Below are positions 43,513-51,232 of a stretch of DNA of 64,000 nt, piece by piece. A program made the position numbers and the translations under genes. Origin of the DNA: Corallococcus sp. AS-1-6 (lineage in GTDB: Bacteria; Myxococcota; Myxococcia; Myxococcales; Myxococcaceae); NCBI RefSeq assembly GCF_020037015.1, contig NZ_JAIQDE010000027.1, positions 1 through 64,000 of the forward strand, in the 5' to 3' direction. The notes beneath the pieces were generated by a model. It made no database searches and was not told the origin of the DNA. It saw only the letters and a program-made list of their open reading frames with translations. The stretch's first letter is position 1. Every line of letters starts with the position of its first letter.

Positions 43513-46500
43513 TTCACCAGCTCCTCGTAGTAGCGCTTCACCTGTTCACGGTACTTCTCCGGCGCGCCCTGCTTCATCGCGTCCAGCAGGTCCTTGCGGA
43601 ACTCGCGGGGCGCCTGGAAGGCGTCCTCGTCCGGCAGCTCCACCTTGTCCTGCGGGTTGCGGCCGTTGCCCTCCTGGCGGCGGCCGGAGCCCATGGGCAT
43701 GGGCAGCCCGCGGCCGCCCTTGCGGCCCTGCTGGCTCTGCTGCATCTGCTGCTGGAAGCGCTTGAGGCCCTCCATGGCGGCCTGCTGCTCCCCGTAGCCG
43801 CGGCCCGGGTCCTTGCCCTGCATGCGCTGGGACGCCTCGCCCATGCGCTGGCCAATCTCATCCATCTGCTGGCCGGCCTCTTCCCCGAACAGCGGCGCCG
43901 TCTGCTCCATGTCCTCCATCTGCTGGCGCAGGCCCTGCGCGCGCTGCTCCAACTGCTGCTGGCGCTGGCCCAACTGCTGGAGCTGCTGCTTCTCCTGCTG
44001 CGACAACTGCGAGCCCGGCGGCGGGAAGAGGTTCTGCAACTGCTGGCTCACGTCCGCCACGTCGCGCGCGTCCTTCTTGAGCTGCTCCGCCATCTTCGCG
44101 GACTGCTGGCGCACCTCCGGCGGGTTGCCGAACATCTCATCCAACTGGCGCTGCTGCTCGCCCATGCTGGAGAGCTGGCGCGCGGCGTCCTCGGCGCGCG
44201 CGGCGGCCTCCGCGGCCAGGTCGAAGTCGTCCACCTTGAGCGCGTTCTCCACGTTGCGCAGCTCGGACTGGGCCTCCTCCAGCGGGCGGGCCGCGCGGCT
44301 GTTGAGCCGGGCCGGGTCGAGCTTCTGGTAGTCCTCCTGCACCTGCTTCAGCTTGCGCTCGAGCTCGTCCTTGAGGGCCTGGCCCTTCTCCTTGAGCCGG
44401 TCGCGGTTCTGGCCCCGGGCCTGGTCGCGCAGGGCGCGCGTCTGCTCCGCGACCTTCTGCTGCTCGTCCATGGTGCCCTGCAGGTCGTCCATGAACTTGC
44501 CGAACTTCTCCGCCAGCTCCGGGTACTGCTCCGCGCCGAAGTCCTCCTGGGACTTGTCCATGGACTCGAGCATCTCGTCCATCTGCATGCCCAGCTCCTG
44601 GAGCTTCGCCAGGGCCTCGTCCGCCTTGCCCTCCTGCATCAGGCGCTCGACCTCATCCATGGCGCCCTGCATGTCCTCCTGCTGCATCATCTCCGACAGC
44701 GCCTCGGCGTTGAGGTGCTCGTCGCGGATGCCCTTGCGCAGCTCCGCCATGCGCTGCATCAGCTCCTGGATGCGCGACTTGAGCTGTTGGATCTGCTGCA
44801 TCACCTGCTCGCGCGCGCCCTCGTCCGGGTTGGCCTTGTACTGTTCGATGAGGCGCGACAGGTCGCGGCGCTCGTTGGCCAACTGCTTCGTCAGCTCCTG
44901 GAGCGCCTCCAGCTTCTGCCGGTCCAGGAGCGACTCCAGGTAGAGGATGTCGCGCTCCAGGCCCTCGATTTCGTCCTCCACCACGGCGGTGAGCCGGGTG
45001 CCGGTGCCCCAGTCCTCGCCGCGCGCGCGCTGGGTGCGCAGGTACAGGCGGCGGAAGTCGGAGGTGGTGCTGACGCTGCGCTTGAGCTCCCCGCCGATGT
45101 TCAGCAGCGCGGAGACGATCTCCTTGGGCACGTCCTTCTCCCGGGACAGCTCGGCGCCCTGGGCGCGGAAGTCGTCCGCGAGCTGCTGGCCGCTCGTGTC
45201 CACGGACTTCGCGGTCTCCACCGCGGCCGCGTCCTTCTGCTTCGCGCGGTCCGGGCCCTCCAGGCGGTCGGCCAGGTGGTCCACGAGGCGGCCCCACAGG
45301 ACCTCGGCCTTCTCCAGGGCGGCGCGGCGGTGCTCGGCGGCGCTGTAGACGCGCAGGGTCTGCGTGCGGCTGACGCCCTTCTTGGGGCCCTCCACCGCGT
45401 CGTTGTCCTTCGCCTCCACGTAGTAGGTGATGCGGTCGCCGGGGGCGGGCTTGAGCGGGCCCAGGTCCCAGTTGAAGGTGCCCCGGCTGCGGCGGCTGTC
45501 CTCGCGCGGCAGGTTCACGCGCGTCTCCTGCTTGGCGCCGGGCATGCGGTACACCAGCGCCAGGCCGGACAGGCCGTAGTCGTCCGTGGCCTCGTACTTG
45601 AGCGTCACCTTCTGGCCGGGGTCGACCTCAATCTCCGTGGACGGGATGAGCAGCGTCACCTGGGGCGCCTTGTCCGCCTCCACGTTGAGGGGGATGTCCG
45701 GGCCCACCGCGAGCGGCTTCGCGCGCGCGCCGTAGAAGACGAAGTGGTAGTGGCCGCCCTGCTTCGCCACGAAGCTGCCGGTGAGCTCCCGGCCGCCGGT
45801 GACGGTGAGGGGCAGCGTCTGGCCGTTGACGACGACCTCCGCGCGCTCGACGGGGCGGTCCGAGCGCGTCTTCAGCACGACCTCGGTGCCGGCGGGCGCG
45901 CTGACCTCGCCGTTGGTGCCGGGCACGGTGCGCGGCGCGAGGCCGGTGTACGCGGGGTAGCGGTACGTCAGCTCGATGTCGCCGGTGATGGGCTCCGCCT
46001 GCGCGGCGGTCTCCGGGCGCGCGGCCTGCTCGCGCAGGTGCTTCCAGCCCGCGGCCCACCGGCCGCCCACGAAGAACATCAGCACCGCGAGCGCCAGCAC
46101 CGCGCCGCCGCACGCCATGGCCACGCGGCGCAGCGGCTGGCGGTCCACCACCAGCCCGGCGTCCACCGTGCGGGCGCGCTCGTCCATCTGCCGCAGGAAC
46201 GCGTCCGCGAGCTGGGGGGACCAGCCGGCTTCTTCACGGCGCTCGCGCGACAGCTCCACCGCGGCGAGCACGTCCAGCGACAGCTCCGGCCGGCGCTGGC
46301 CCACGAGCCGGGCGGTGCGGGTGTCGTCGCCCACCTGCCGGTGCGCGAGCACGACGCCGAAGACGTACGCCACCGCCGCGCCCACCGGCAGGGCGAGCCA
46401 CAGCAGCGACCGCGCTAGCCCGGGCGCCGCCCGGCCCAGGAGGCCCGTGGCGAACAGGAGCACGAGGGCCGCGACGGCGCCCAGCAGCAGGCCCTGGGCC

Positions 46501-46652
46501 CAGAGCTGGCGGCGCTGGCGGGCGCGCACCTGGGCGAGCAGCTCCGCCACGCCTCCGGAGCGCGCTTCGGCCCGGTCCCGGGGAGGCGGGGCGGGAGGAG
46601 GCGGCGGGGGCGGCAGCTCGGGGGCTGGGCTCTGCGGTGTCTCGAGGTTCAC
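43509..46652 (-). CDS. DUF4175 large membrane protein with coiled coils
   Basis: This 1047-residue protein has a Pro-rich N-terminal tail, two hydrophobic helices at ~50-110 and one at ~185-205, then a beta-rich periplasmic domain (GDIELTYRYPAYTGLAPRT, VTLKYEATDDYGLSGLALVY). A long Gln/Glu-rich coiled coil follows from ~450 to 950. This matches the DUF4175 family, usually found beside MoxR-DUF58-VWA operons. Here the family partners are about 15 kb away. It is co-translated with the downstream peptidase. It probably spans the inner membrane and reaches into the periplasm. Confidence 0.88.
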   Translation of the reverse strand: MNLETPQSPAPELPPPPPPPAPPPRDRAEARSGGVAELLAQVRARQRRQLWAQGLLLGAVAALVLLFATGLLGRAAPGLARSLLWLALPVGAAVAYVFGVVLAHRQVGDDTRTARLVGQRRPELSLDVLAAVELSRERREEAGWSPQLADAFLRQMDERARTVDAGLVVDRQPLRRVAMACGGAVLALAVLMFFVGGRWAAGWKHLREQAARPETAAQAEPITGDIELTYRYPAYTGLAPRTVPGTNGEVSAPAGTEVVLKTRSDRPVERAEVVVNGQTLPLTVTGGRELTGSFVAKQGGHYHFVFYGARAKPLAVGPDIPLNVEADKAPQVTLLIPSTEIEVDPGQKVTLKYEATDDYGLSGLALVYRMPGAKQETRVNLPREDSRRSRGTFNWDLGPLKPAPGDRITYYVEAKDNDAVEGPKKGVSRTQTLRVYSAAEHRRAALEKAEVLWGRLVDHLADRLEGPDRAKQKDAAAVETAKSVDTSGQQLADDFRAQGAELSREKDVPKEIVSALLNIGGELKRSVSTTSDFRRLYLRTQRARGEDWGTGTRLTAVVEDEIEGLERDILYLESLLDRQKLEALQELTKQLANERRDLSRLIEQYKANPDEGAREQVMQQIQQLKSRIQELMQRMAELRKGIRDEHLNAEALSEMMQQEDMQGAMDEVERLMQEGKADEALAKLQELGMQMDEMLESMDKSQEDFGAEQYPELAEKFGKFMDDLQGTMDEQQKVAEQTRALRDQARGQNRDRLKEKGQALKDELERKLKQVQEDYQKLDPARLNSRAARPLEEAQSELRNVENALKVDDFDLAAEAAARAEDAARQLSSMGEQQRQLDEMFGNPPEVRQQSAKMAEQLKKDARDVADVSQQLQNLFPPPGSQLSQQEKQQLQQLGQRQQQLEQRAQGLRQQMEDMEQTAPLFGEEAGQQMDEIGQRMGEASQRMQGKDPGRGYGEQQAAMEGLKRFQQQMQQSQQGRKGGRGLPMPMGSGRRQEGNGRNPQDKVELPDEDAFQAPREFRKDLLDAMKQGAPEKYREQVKRYYEELVK

Positions 46653-46886
46653 GCTGGCTTGTCCGCTCGTCGGTCGCGAGCCAACCCCGGGCGGGGCGGG
46701 CTATTTCCCAATTGTGGCGCACTCCCGCCGTCTTCGCGCGAGCATCGCCGGGGCGGAGGACAGAAAGGCGGGCGCCTGTGTCCGCCGCACGAAGGAGGGG
46801 TGGACAGCAGGGTTCTGGGGACAACGCGGAAGGGGGACCCGGGCCCTCCCCGCCCGGTGGGGACGGTGGGAGGGCAGGGGGGGCGC

Positions 46887-47444
46887 TCAGCCTTCGGCGG
46901 GAGGCGTGGGGCGGGGCTGCGCGTCTTCCAGGGGCGCGGAGAGTCCGCCCAGCTCCTCGGCGAGCGCCTTGAGCACCTCCTGGGTGAAGACGATGCGGTC
47001 GCGGGGCAGGCGGGCGAGCACGCGCTGCACGGCGGACTCGACGGTGCCCTCGGACGGGATGTCCAGCGCGCGGCCGGCGTCGGTGAGCGCGAAGAGGGCC
47101 TTGCGGCCATCGAGCGGATCCGACTTGCGCTCCAGCAGGCCGCGCTTCTCCAGGCGCTTGAGCACGCCGGTGAGCGTGCTGGGGTGCACGTGGAGGATGT
47201 TGGCGAGCGTGCCAGCGGTGATGCCCGGGAAGCGGCCGACCAGCCGGATGACCAGCCGCTGCGGGCCGGTGAGCCCCAGCGTGGACTCCATCCGCTTGGA
47301 CGTGGACTGGAGGCCATGGTCCACGGCCCACAGCAGGCGCATGAACTCCAGCACCTCACCCAACTGCTGCTGATGCTGCTGCGAACCCCGGGACCTGCTG
47401 CCGTCCGGGCCTGGTATCGACTCCGGGGCTTGTGTGTCCTTCAT
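46887..47444 (-). CDS. MarR-family transcriptional regulator
   Basis: This 185-residue protein contains a winged helix-turn-helix: LGLTGPQRLVIRLVGRFPG, then TLANILHVHPSTLTGVLKRLEKRG, and the wing ERKSDPLDGRKALFALT. This is the MarR fold, normally a dimer that binds small aromatic ligands. A GGAGG precedes the ATG at 47444. An N-terminal Gln/Ser-rich extension of ~25 residues is unusual but minor. The 234 nt downstream toward the DUF4175 gene contain no gene. Target genes are unknown. Confidence 0.9.
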   Translation of the reverse strand: MKDTQAPESIPGPDGSRSRGSQQHQQQLGEVLEFMRLLWAVDHGLQSTSKRMESTLGLTGPQRLVIRLVGRFPGITAGTLANILHVHPSTLTGVLKRLEKRGLLERKSDPLDGRKALFALTDAGRALDIPSEGTVESAVQRVLARLPRDRIVFTQEVLKALAEELGGLSAPLEDAQPRPTPPAEG

Positions 47445-47602
47445 GGGCGCATCCTCCCTCACCTCCGGCCTCCCTGTCTTTCCGTTGTGTTCCAAAGGTG
47501 GGCGTGTCCTAGCGCGTCGGCCTGGGCGTTCCAGCAAAATCCGGAAGGGGTGCTCCCAGGTGGACGGGGCCGCCCGGCTGGAGGCCTGGGGAGGCAACGG
47601 AA

Positions 47603-47644
47603 GGCCGCCATCCCGGGGCATGCCGGGACCTGGGGATGGCGGCC
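47603..47644. terminator. Long hairpin between comEA-like and marR genes
   Basis: Perfect 12-bp arms GGCCGCCATCCC (47603-47614) and GGGATGGCGGCC (47633-47644) enclose an 18-nt loop that itself contains a CCGG-type stem. It lies 35 nt past the stop of the comEA-like gene and upstream of marR, both on the minus strand. It is probably a terminator for the former. Confidence 0.5.
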
Positions 47645-47678
47645 CTCCTGAGCCTGACTCAACCGAGGGTTGTATTTG

Positions 47679-48032
47679 TCATGGGTTCGTGACGCTGGCC
47701 TCCCTTCCCGGCGGCGACCCGGCGGGGACCTGCTCCTTCTTGAGCGTCGTGGGGCCGGTGAGGGCCAGGTGGGCCCTCAGCTTGAGGAACTTCTTCTTGC
47801 CGAAGCCCTTGACCCGGACCAGCTCCTCGACGCGACCGAAGGGCCGCTTCTTGCGGTGCTCGAGGATGCGCTGCGCCGCCTTCTCACCCACGCCCGGCAG
47901 CAGGTCCAGCTCCGCCGCCGTGGCCTCGTTCAGGTTGACCACCCCCACGTATTGCATGCGCGGGCTGGCGGCCTCCGCACGCCCCGGCCCCATCAGCACG
48001 CAGCCCAACACCCACGCCCAGGCCCACCTCAC
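47679..48032 (-). CDS. ComEA-like helix-hairpin-helix DNA-binding protein
   Basis: This 117-residue protein has a Sec signal peptide (cleavage near AEAASP) and a helix-hairpin-helix domain VNLNEATAAELDLLPGVGEKAAQRILEHR with VRVKGFGKKKFLKLRAHL. ComEA proteins bind DNA in the periplasm during natural transformation. The preceding small gene overlaps its start by 4 nt, so the two are co-translated. No other competence genes are in the window. Confidence 0.88.
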   Translation of the reverse strand: MRWAWAWVLGCVLMGPGRAEAASPRMQYVGVVNLNEATAAELDLLPGVGEKAAQRILEHRKKRPFGRVEELVRVKGFGKKKFLKLRAHLALTGPTTLKKEQVPAGSPPGREASVTNP

Positions 48033-48274
48033 GAGTGGCCCCCGACGCCCGCCTCCAGCGAGGGCTCGCCGCCGCCGAAGCGACTGCCGGCCGCCGAGTC
48101 GCGCTTCTCCGCGGCCTCGCGCACGTGCAGCTTCCCGTCCAGGGGCAGCACGTCCAGCAGGACGTTGAGCGAACCGTCCTTGTTGACGAACGCGCTGCCC
48201 GCGCGCACCCAGATGCTCCCGCCCTTGCCCTCGCGGATGGAGAACACCGCCAACCGCTTCCCCGCCATCAGCAT
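48029..48274 (-). CDS. Small protein of unknown function, coupled to comEA-like gene
   Basis: The protein has 81 residues from the ATG at 48274 (an upstream start at 48310 would add 12). The sequence MLMAGKRLAVFSIREGKGGSI with WVRAGSAFVNKDGSLNVLLDVLPL looks like a small beta-barrel, similar in tone to single-stranded-DNA-binding or OB-like folds, but no family is recognised. Its stop overlaps the comEA-like start (ATGA). Whether it takes part in DNA handling is unknown. Confidence 0.65.
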   Translation of the reverse strand: MLMAGKRLAVFSIREGKGGSIWVRAGSAFVNKDGSLNVLLDVLPLDGKLHVREAAEKRDSAAGSRFGGGEPSLEAGVGGHS

Positions 48275-48606
48275 CGACACGCTTCCCCCTTCAGAATCCC
48301 GCGCCACCACGGCCCGGGCACCTCGCTGGCTCGACCGCCTGAGGTCGCGTCCGGGCTTGAGCAGCCCGCGTGCCAGCGGCGTGCGCCTCTGAAGCGGAGT
48401 CAGCGCACAGTGCGGCGGCGCGCGCGGCGTCCACGCGCGGGGATGGGCGCGGATGCTCCAGTGGGCGTCTTGAGGGGTGAGAGTCGGGACCTGCTGAGGA
48501 CATCCCCGGCTTCTGGACTCGCATCAGGCGCAGCGGCACCACTGCTGCATGGCGTTGGAACCATGAACCTTCCACCTCCCGCTGCGACACCTTTCCAGGA
48601 ACCGCC
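48275..48606. other. Intergenic region between divergent genes
   Basis: These 332 nt separate the comEA-coupled gene (minus) and the DUF1016 gene (plus). No gene, clear promoter, repeat or RNA motif was recognised. It must contain the start signals of both units. Its base composition shifts toward the lower GC of the DUF1016 gene near the right end. Confidence 0.5.
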
Positions 48607-49824
48607 ATGATGATGTCGCGCAAGAAGGGAGGCAGCACCGCGGGCACGCCTGTACTCTCGCGAGAGCTATTTGGGGGCGCGCCCAGCGACCAGGAGGTTT
48701 CGATGCTCGTTCAAGACCTCAGCTCGATGATCGAGGATGCTCGTCAGCAAGTCGCGGTCACCGCGAACGCCATGTTGACGAAGCTGTACTGGCAAATGGG
48801 GCGTCGCGTTCTCACCGAAGTGACAGGTGGGCAGCGCGCGGAATACGGCGGCCAGATTGTCTCCGCGGTGGGGAGACAATTGGAGACCCGCTACGGACGA
48901 GGCTTCGGCGAGAAGAACTTGCGCCGGATGGTCCAGTTCGCCACCGTTTTTCCCGACCCACAGATTGTCGCAGCACTGCTGCGACAATTGGGGTGGACCC
49001 ACTTCACCCTGTTGATTCCACTCAACGACCCGCTGAAGCGCGAGTTCTACGCCGAGATGTGCCGCGTCGAACGGTGGAGTACGCGCGAGCTGCGCCAGAA
49101 GATCGACAGCATGCTCTTCGAGCGCACGGCTCTCTCCAGGAAGCCGGAGGAGCTCATTCGTGATGAGCTCGCGTCTTTGCGTGAGAAGGGGGAACTCACG
49201 CCCGCGCTCGTGTTCCAAGACCCGTACATGCTCGATTTCCTCGAACTCTCCGACACCTATAGCGAGAGGGATCTCGAGTCAGCCATCCTCCGTGAGATCG
49301 AGCGCTTTCTCCTGGAGCTTGGCGTGGGCTTCGCCTTCGTCGAGCGACAGAAGCGCATCACGCTCGACGGCGATGACTACTACCTCGACCTGCTCTTCTT
49401 CCATCGGCGCATGCAGAGGCTCGTCGCCATCGAGCTCAAGATCGGCGACTTCAAGCCCTCGGACTCCGGTCAGATGGAGCTCTACTTGCGGTGGCTCGAT
49501 CGACATGAGCGCCAGCCTGCCGAGCAGGCTCCGCTCGGCATCATCCTGTGCGCGGGCAAGAAGCGCGAGACGGTCGAGTACCTCGATCTCGACGCACGAG
49601 GAATCCATGTCGCTGAGTACCTGACGGAGCTGCCTCCGCGTGAGGTCCTCCAGGAACGTCTCCACCGTGCGATCGAGTCCGCACGTGCGAGGCTCGAAAT
49701 CAGGACAGGAGGCGACGTGGGCGTTGCTTCGAGCAGGCGGGTCGCGACGATTCGTGGGTCGAAGCGGAAGCCCAGAGGACGGGAAGTCATCGTGCGCGGC
49801 GTCCGACCGCGTCGAAGCCCCTAG
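48607..49824 (+). CDS. DUF1016/YhcG-type PD-(D/E)XK nuclease
   Basis: This 405-residue protein has the DUF1016 N-terminal helical domain (residues ~30-190, KLYWQMGRRVLTEV, YGRGFGEKNLRRMVQFA). A C-terminal PD-(D/E)XK nuclease follows, with FVERQKRITLDGDDYYLDLLF and VAIELKIGDFKPSD. The tail is basic (residues ~355-405). Codon use and GC are lower than in its neighbours, pointing to recent acquisition. YhcG relatives are linked to mobile elements and restriction-modification loci. The gene overlaps the convergent neighbour by 38 nt. Confidence 0.88.
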   Translation: MMMSRKKGGSTAGTPVLSRELFGGAPSDQEVSMLVQDLSSMIEDARQQVAVTANAMLTKLYWQMGRRVLTEVTGGQRAEYGGQIVSAVGRQLETRYGRGFGEKNLRRMVQFATVFPDPQIVAALLRQLGWTHFTLLIPLNDPLKREFYAEMCRVERWSTRELRQKIDSMLFERTALSRKPEELIRDELASLREKGELTPALVFQDPYMLDFLELSDTYSERDLESAILREIERFLLELGVGFAFVERQKRITLDGDDYYLDLLFFHRRMQRLVAIELKIGDFKPSDSGQMELYLRWLDRHERQPAEQAPLGIILCAGKKRETVEYLDLDARGIHVAEYLTELPPREVLQERLHRAIESARARLEIRTGGDVGVASSRRVATIRGSKRKPRGREVIVRGVRPRRSP

Positions 49825-50857
49825 CGCAGCTCCGGCCGTTCCAGAGCCGGAGCGTGGCGAGCAGGCCCAGCACCGTCAATCCTCCTCCCGCCTGGGTGCA
49901 GCCCTTCTTGGAGTCGCCTGGCACGGGGCTCGGATCCTCGTCCACGGTCCCTGCGTCATCGCCAGCCCAGGGTCCTCCGTCCGCGCATTGGGCCCTTGGG
50001 TGGCCTTCCGCGAGCGCGCTCCTCACCGAGCAGCTCAGCTCGAAGTCCACGCTCACCGGGGGGAGTGTGAGGTTCGCGTGCTCCAGCGTCGCCGTGAGCG
50101 TGGCCCGGTGATGGCCCTGCTTGAGGCCGCCTTCTGGCGGCATACGGCAGCTCGGGTAGCCGCAGAATGTGTAGAGGAAGAGCAACTGCCGGATGTTTTC
50201 AGCGCGATACGACTCGACGGTGTCCTCACCCGCGGAGTTCAGCACGCCGTGCTTCGCGTACGACCAAGGCTCGCCGTCCACCTCCAGCGTCCAATGCACC
50301 CACGGCAGGAATGGCACCAGCTCCGGCGACGGCGTGAAGCGCAGCGTGGTGGAGGTCCCCATCTCCTCCCAGGCGCCACACGTCGAGTCCCCGTACACGT
50401 GGAAATATCCCCAGCCCGGCGTGTCGGCCGTCAGGGTGCCGAGGGTCGTGGGCAGGGGCAGGGCTGGACCGGCGGTGAACGTCATGGACCGGGTCTGGGG
50501 CCCCTGGCGTTCACAGGTCCCCTTGGCCTCGATGCGGTACGGGGTGCCCGGCTCCAGCGGTGCGTCCGGGACCAGGACCTGGGTCTCGTGCGCGCCCGCC
50601 GTGACGGTCGCGGGCACCGGCGTTCCATCCGGCAGCAGCAGCCGGACGGTGGATGGATCCACGCTCTCCCGCAGCGGCGGTATCGCCACCAGCCCGGGGA
50701 CGTTCGCGGGCACCACGCCGCCGTCCCCGGGGAGAGGGAAGCGCACTCCCTGCTCGCAGTCGGGCGCGATGCAGGCGCGCGCTGGCGTGGGCGCGAGCAT
50801 GCCCACTCCCACGAGGAACATCCCCACCGTGCTCCAGCTCCAGGCGTTTGCGTTCAT
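49787..50857 (-). CDS. Secreted surface protein with MYXO-CTERM-like tail
   Basis: This 356-residue protein has a Sec signal peptide, then Cys-paired Ig-like or beta-sandwich repeats (PLPGDGGVVPANVPGLVAIP, LVPDAPLEPGTPYRIEAKGTC). An acidic linker follows, then a C-terminal GCTQAGGGLTVLGLLATL with Arg residues, resembling a MYXO-CTERM anchor but with extra residues after it. This suggests a surface-exposed protein of the type common in myxobacteria. Its function is not known. Its 3' end overlaps the DUF1016 gene. Confidence 0.68.
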   Translation of the reverse strand: MNANAWSWSTVGMFLVGVGMLAPTPARACIAPDCEQGVRFPLPGDGGVVPANVPGLVAIPPLRESVDPSTVRLLLPDGTPVPATVTAGAHETQVLVPDAPLEPGTPYRIEAKGTCERQGPQTRSMTFTAGPALPLPTTLGTLTADTPGWGYFHVYGDSTCGAWEEMGTSTTLRFTPSPELVPFLPWVHWTLEVDGEPWSYAKHGVLNSAGEDTVESYRAENIRQLLFLYTFCGYPSCRMPPEGGLKQGHHRATLTATLEHANLTLPPVSVDFELSCSVRSALAEGHPRAQCADGGPWAGDDAGTVDEDPSPVPGDSKKGCTQAGGGLTVLGLLATLRLWNGRSCARGFDAVGRRAR

Positions 50858-50924
50858 GTCCCCTTGGACACCCGCGCCCGTGGGAGTGGGACATCACTCA
50901 GGGGCAGCGCCCACGGGCCGTGCC

Positions 50925-50953
50925 TTGACGCGCCTGGGGTGACCTCCTAGAAC
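50925..50953 (+). promoter_or_regulatory. Promoter of cobalamin unit 1
   Basis: TTGACG (50925-50930) and TAGAAC (50948-50953) are separated by exactly 17 nt, a sigma-70-like pair just ahead of the first cobalamin riboswitch. The same TTGAC-N17-TA layout precedes the other two riboswitches in this window. Confidence 0.6.
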
Positions 50954-50959
50954 GGCCGG

Positions 50960-51167
50960 GCCCTTGGGTGCCCATGCCGGGCCTTCAAGAGGGAAGCCGG
51001 TGCGAGTCCGGCGCGGTCCCGCCACTGTGAACGGGTTGCCCTGAGGTCCAGGGCCGGAAGCCTCGGCTGTCACCACTTTCGCTCCCGCGAAGGGAAGGTG
51101 GAGGGTTCCTTCCAGAAGGGCGCAGCGTGCGCCCAGGTCTGGAGCCTGTCAGCCAGGAGACCTGCCC
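50960..51167 (+). promoter_or_regulatory. Cobalamin riboswitch 1 (upstream of btuB-like gene)
   Basis: The RNA has the class-I cobalamin aptamer landmarks: GGGAAGCCGGTGCGAGTCC, the core CGCCACTGTGA, GGAAGCC near 51055, a long variable arm and the B12 box AGCCAGGAGACCTGCC at 51151-51166. It binds adenosyl- or methylcobalamin and normally shuts off the downstream gene when B12 is sufficient. The next coding start is 65 nt downstream, so translational control is possible. Confidence 0.93.
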
Positions 51168-51232
51168 AGGGGTGCGGCAGCGGTGCTGCCGTGAGGCCTT
51201 CTCTCTTCGACGGAGGGAGCGGAAGGCGGAGC

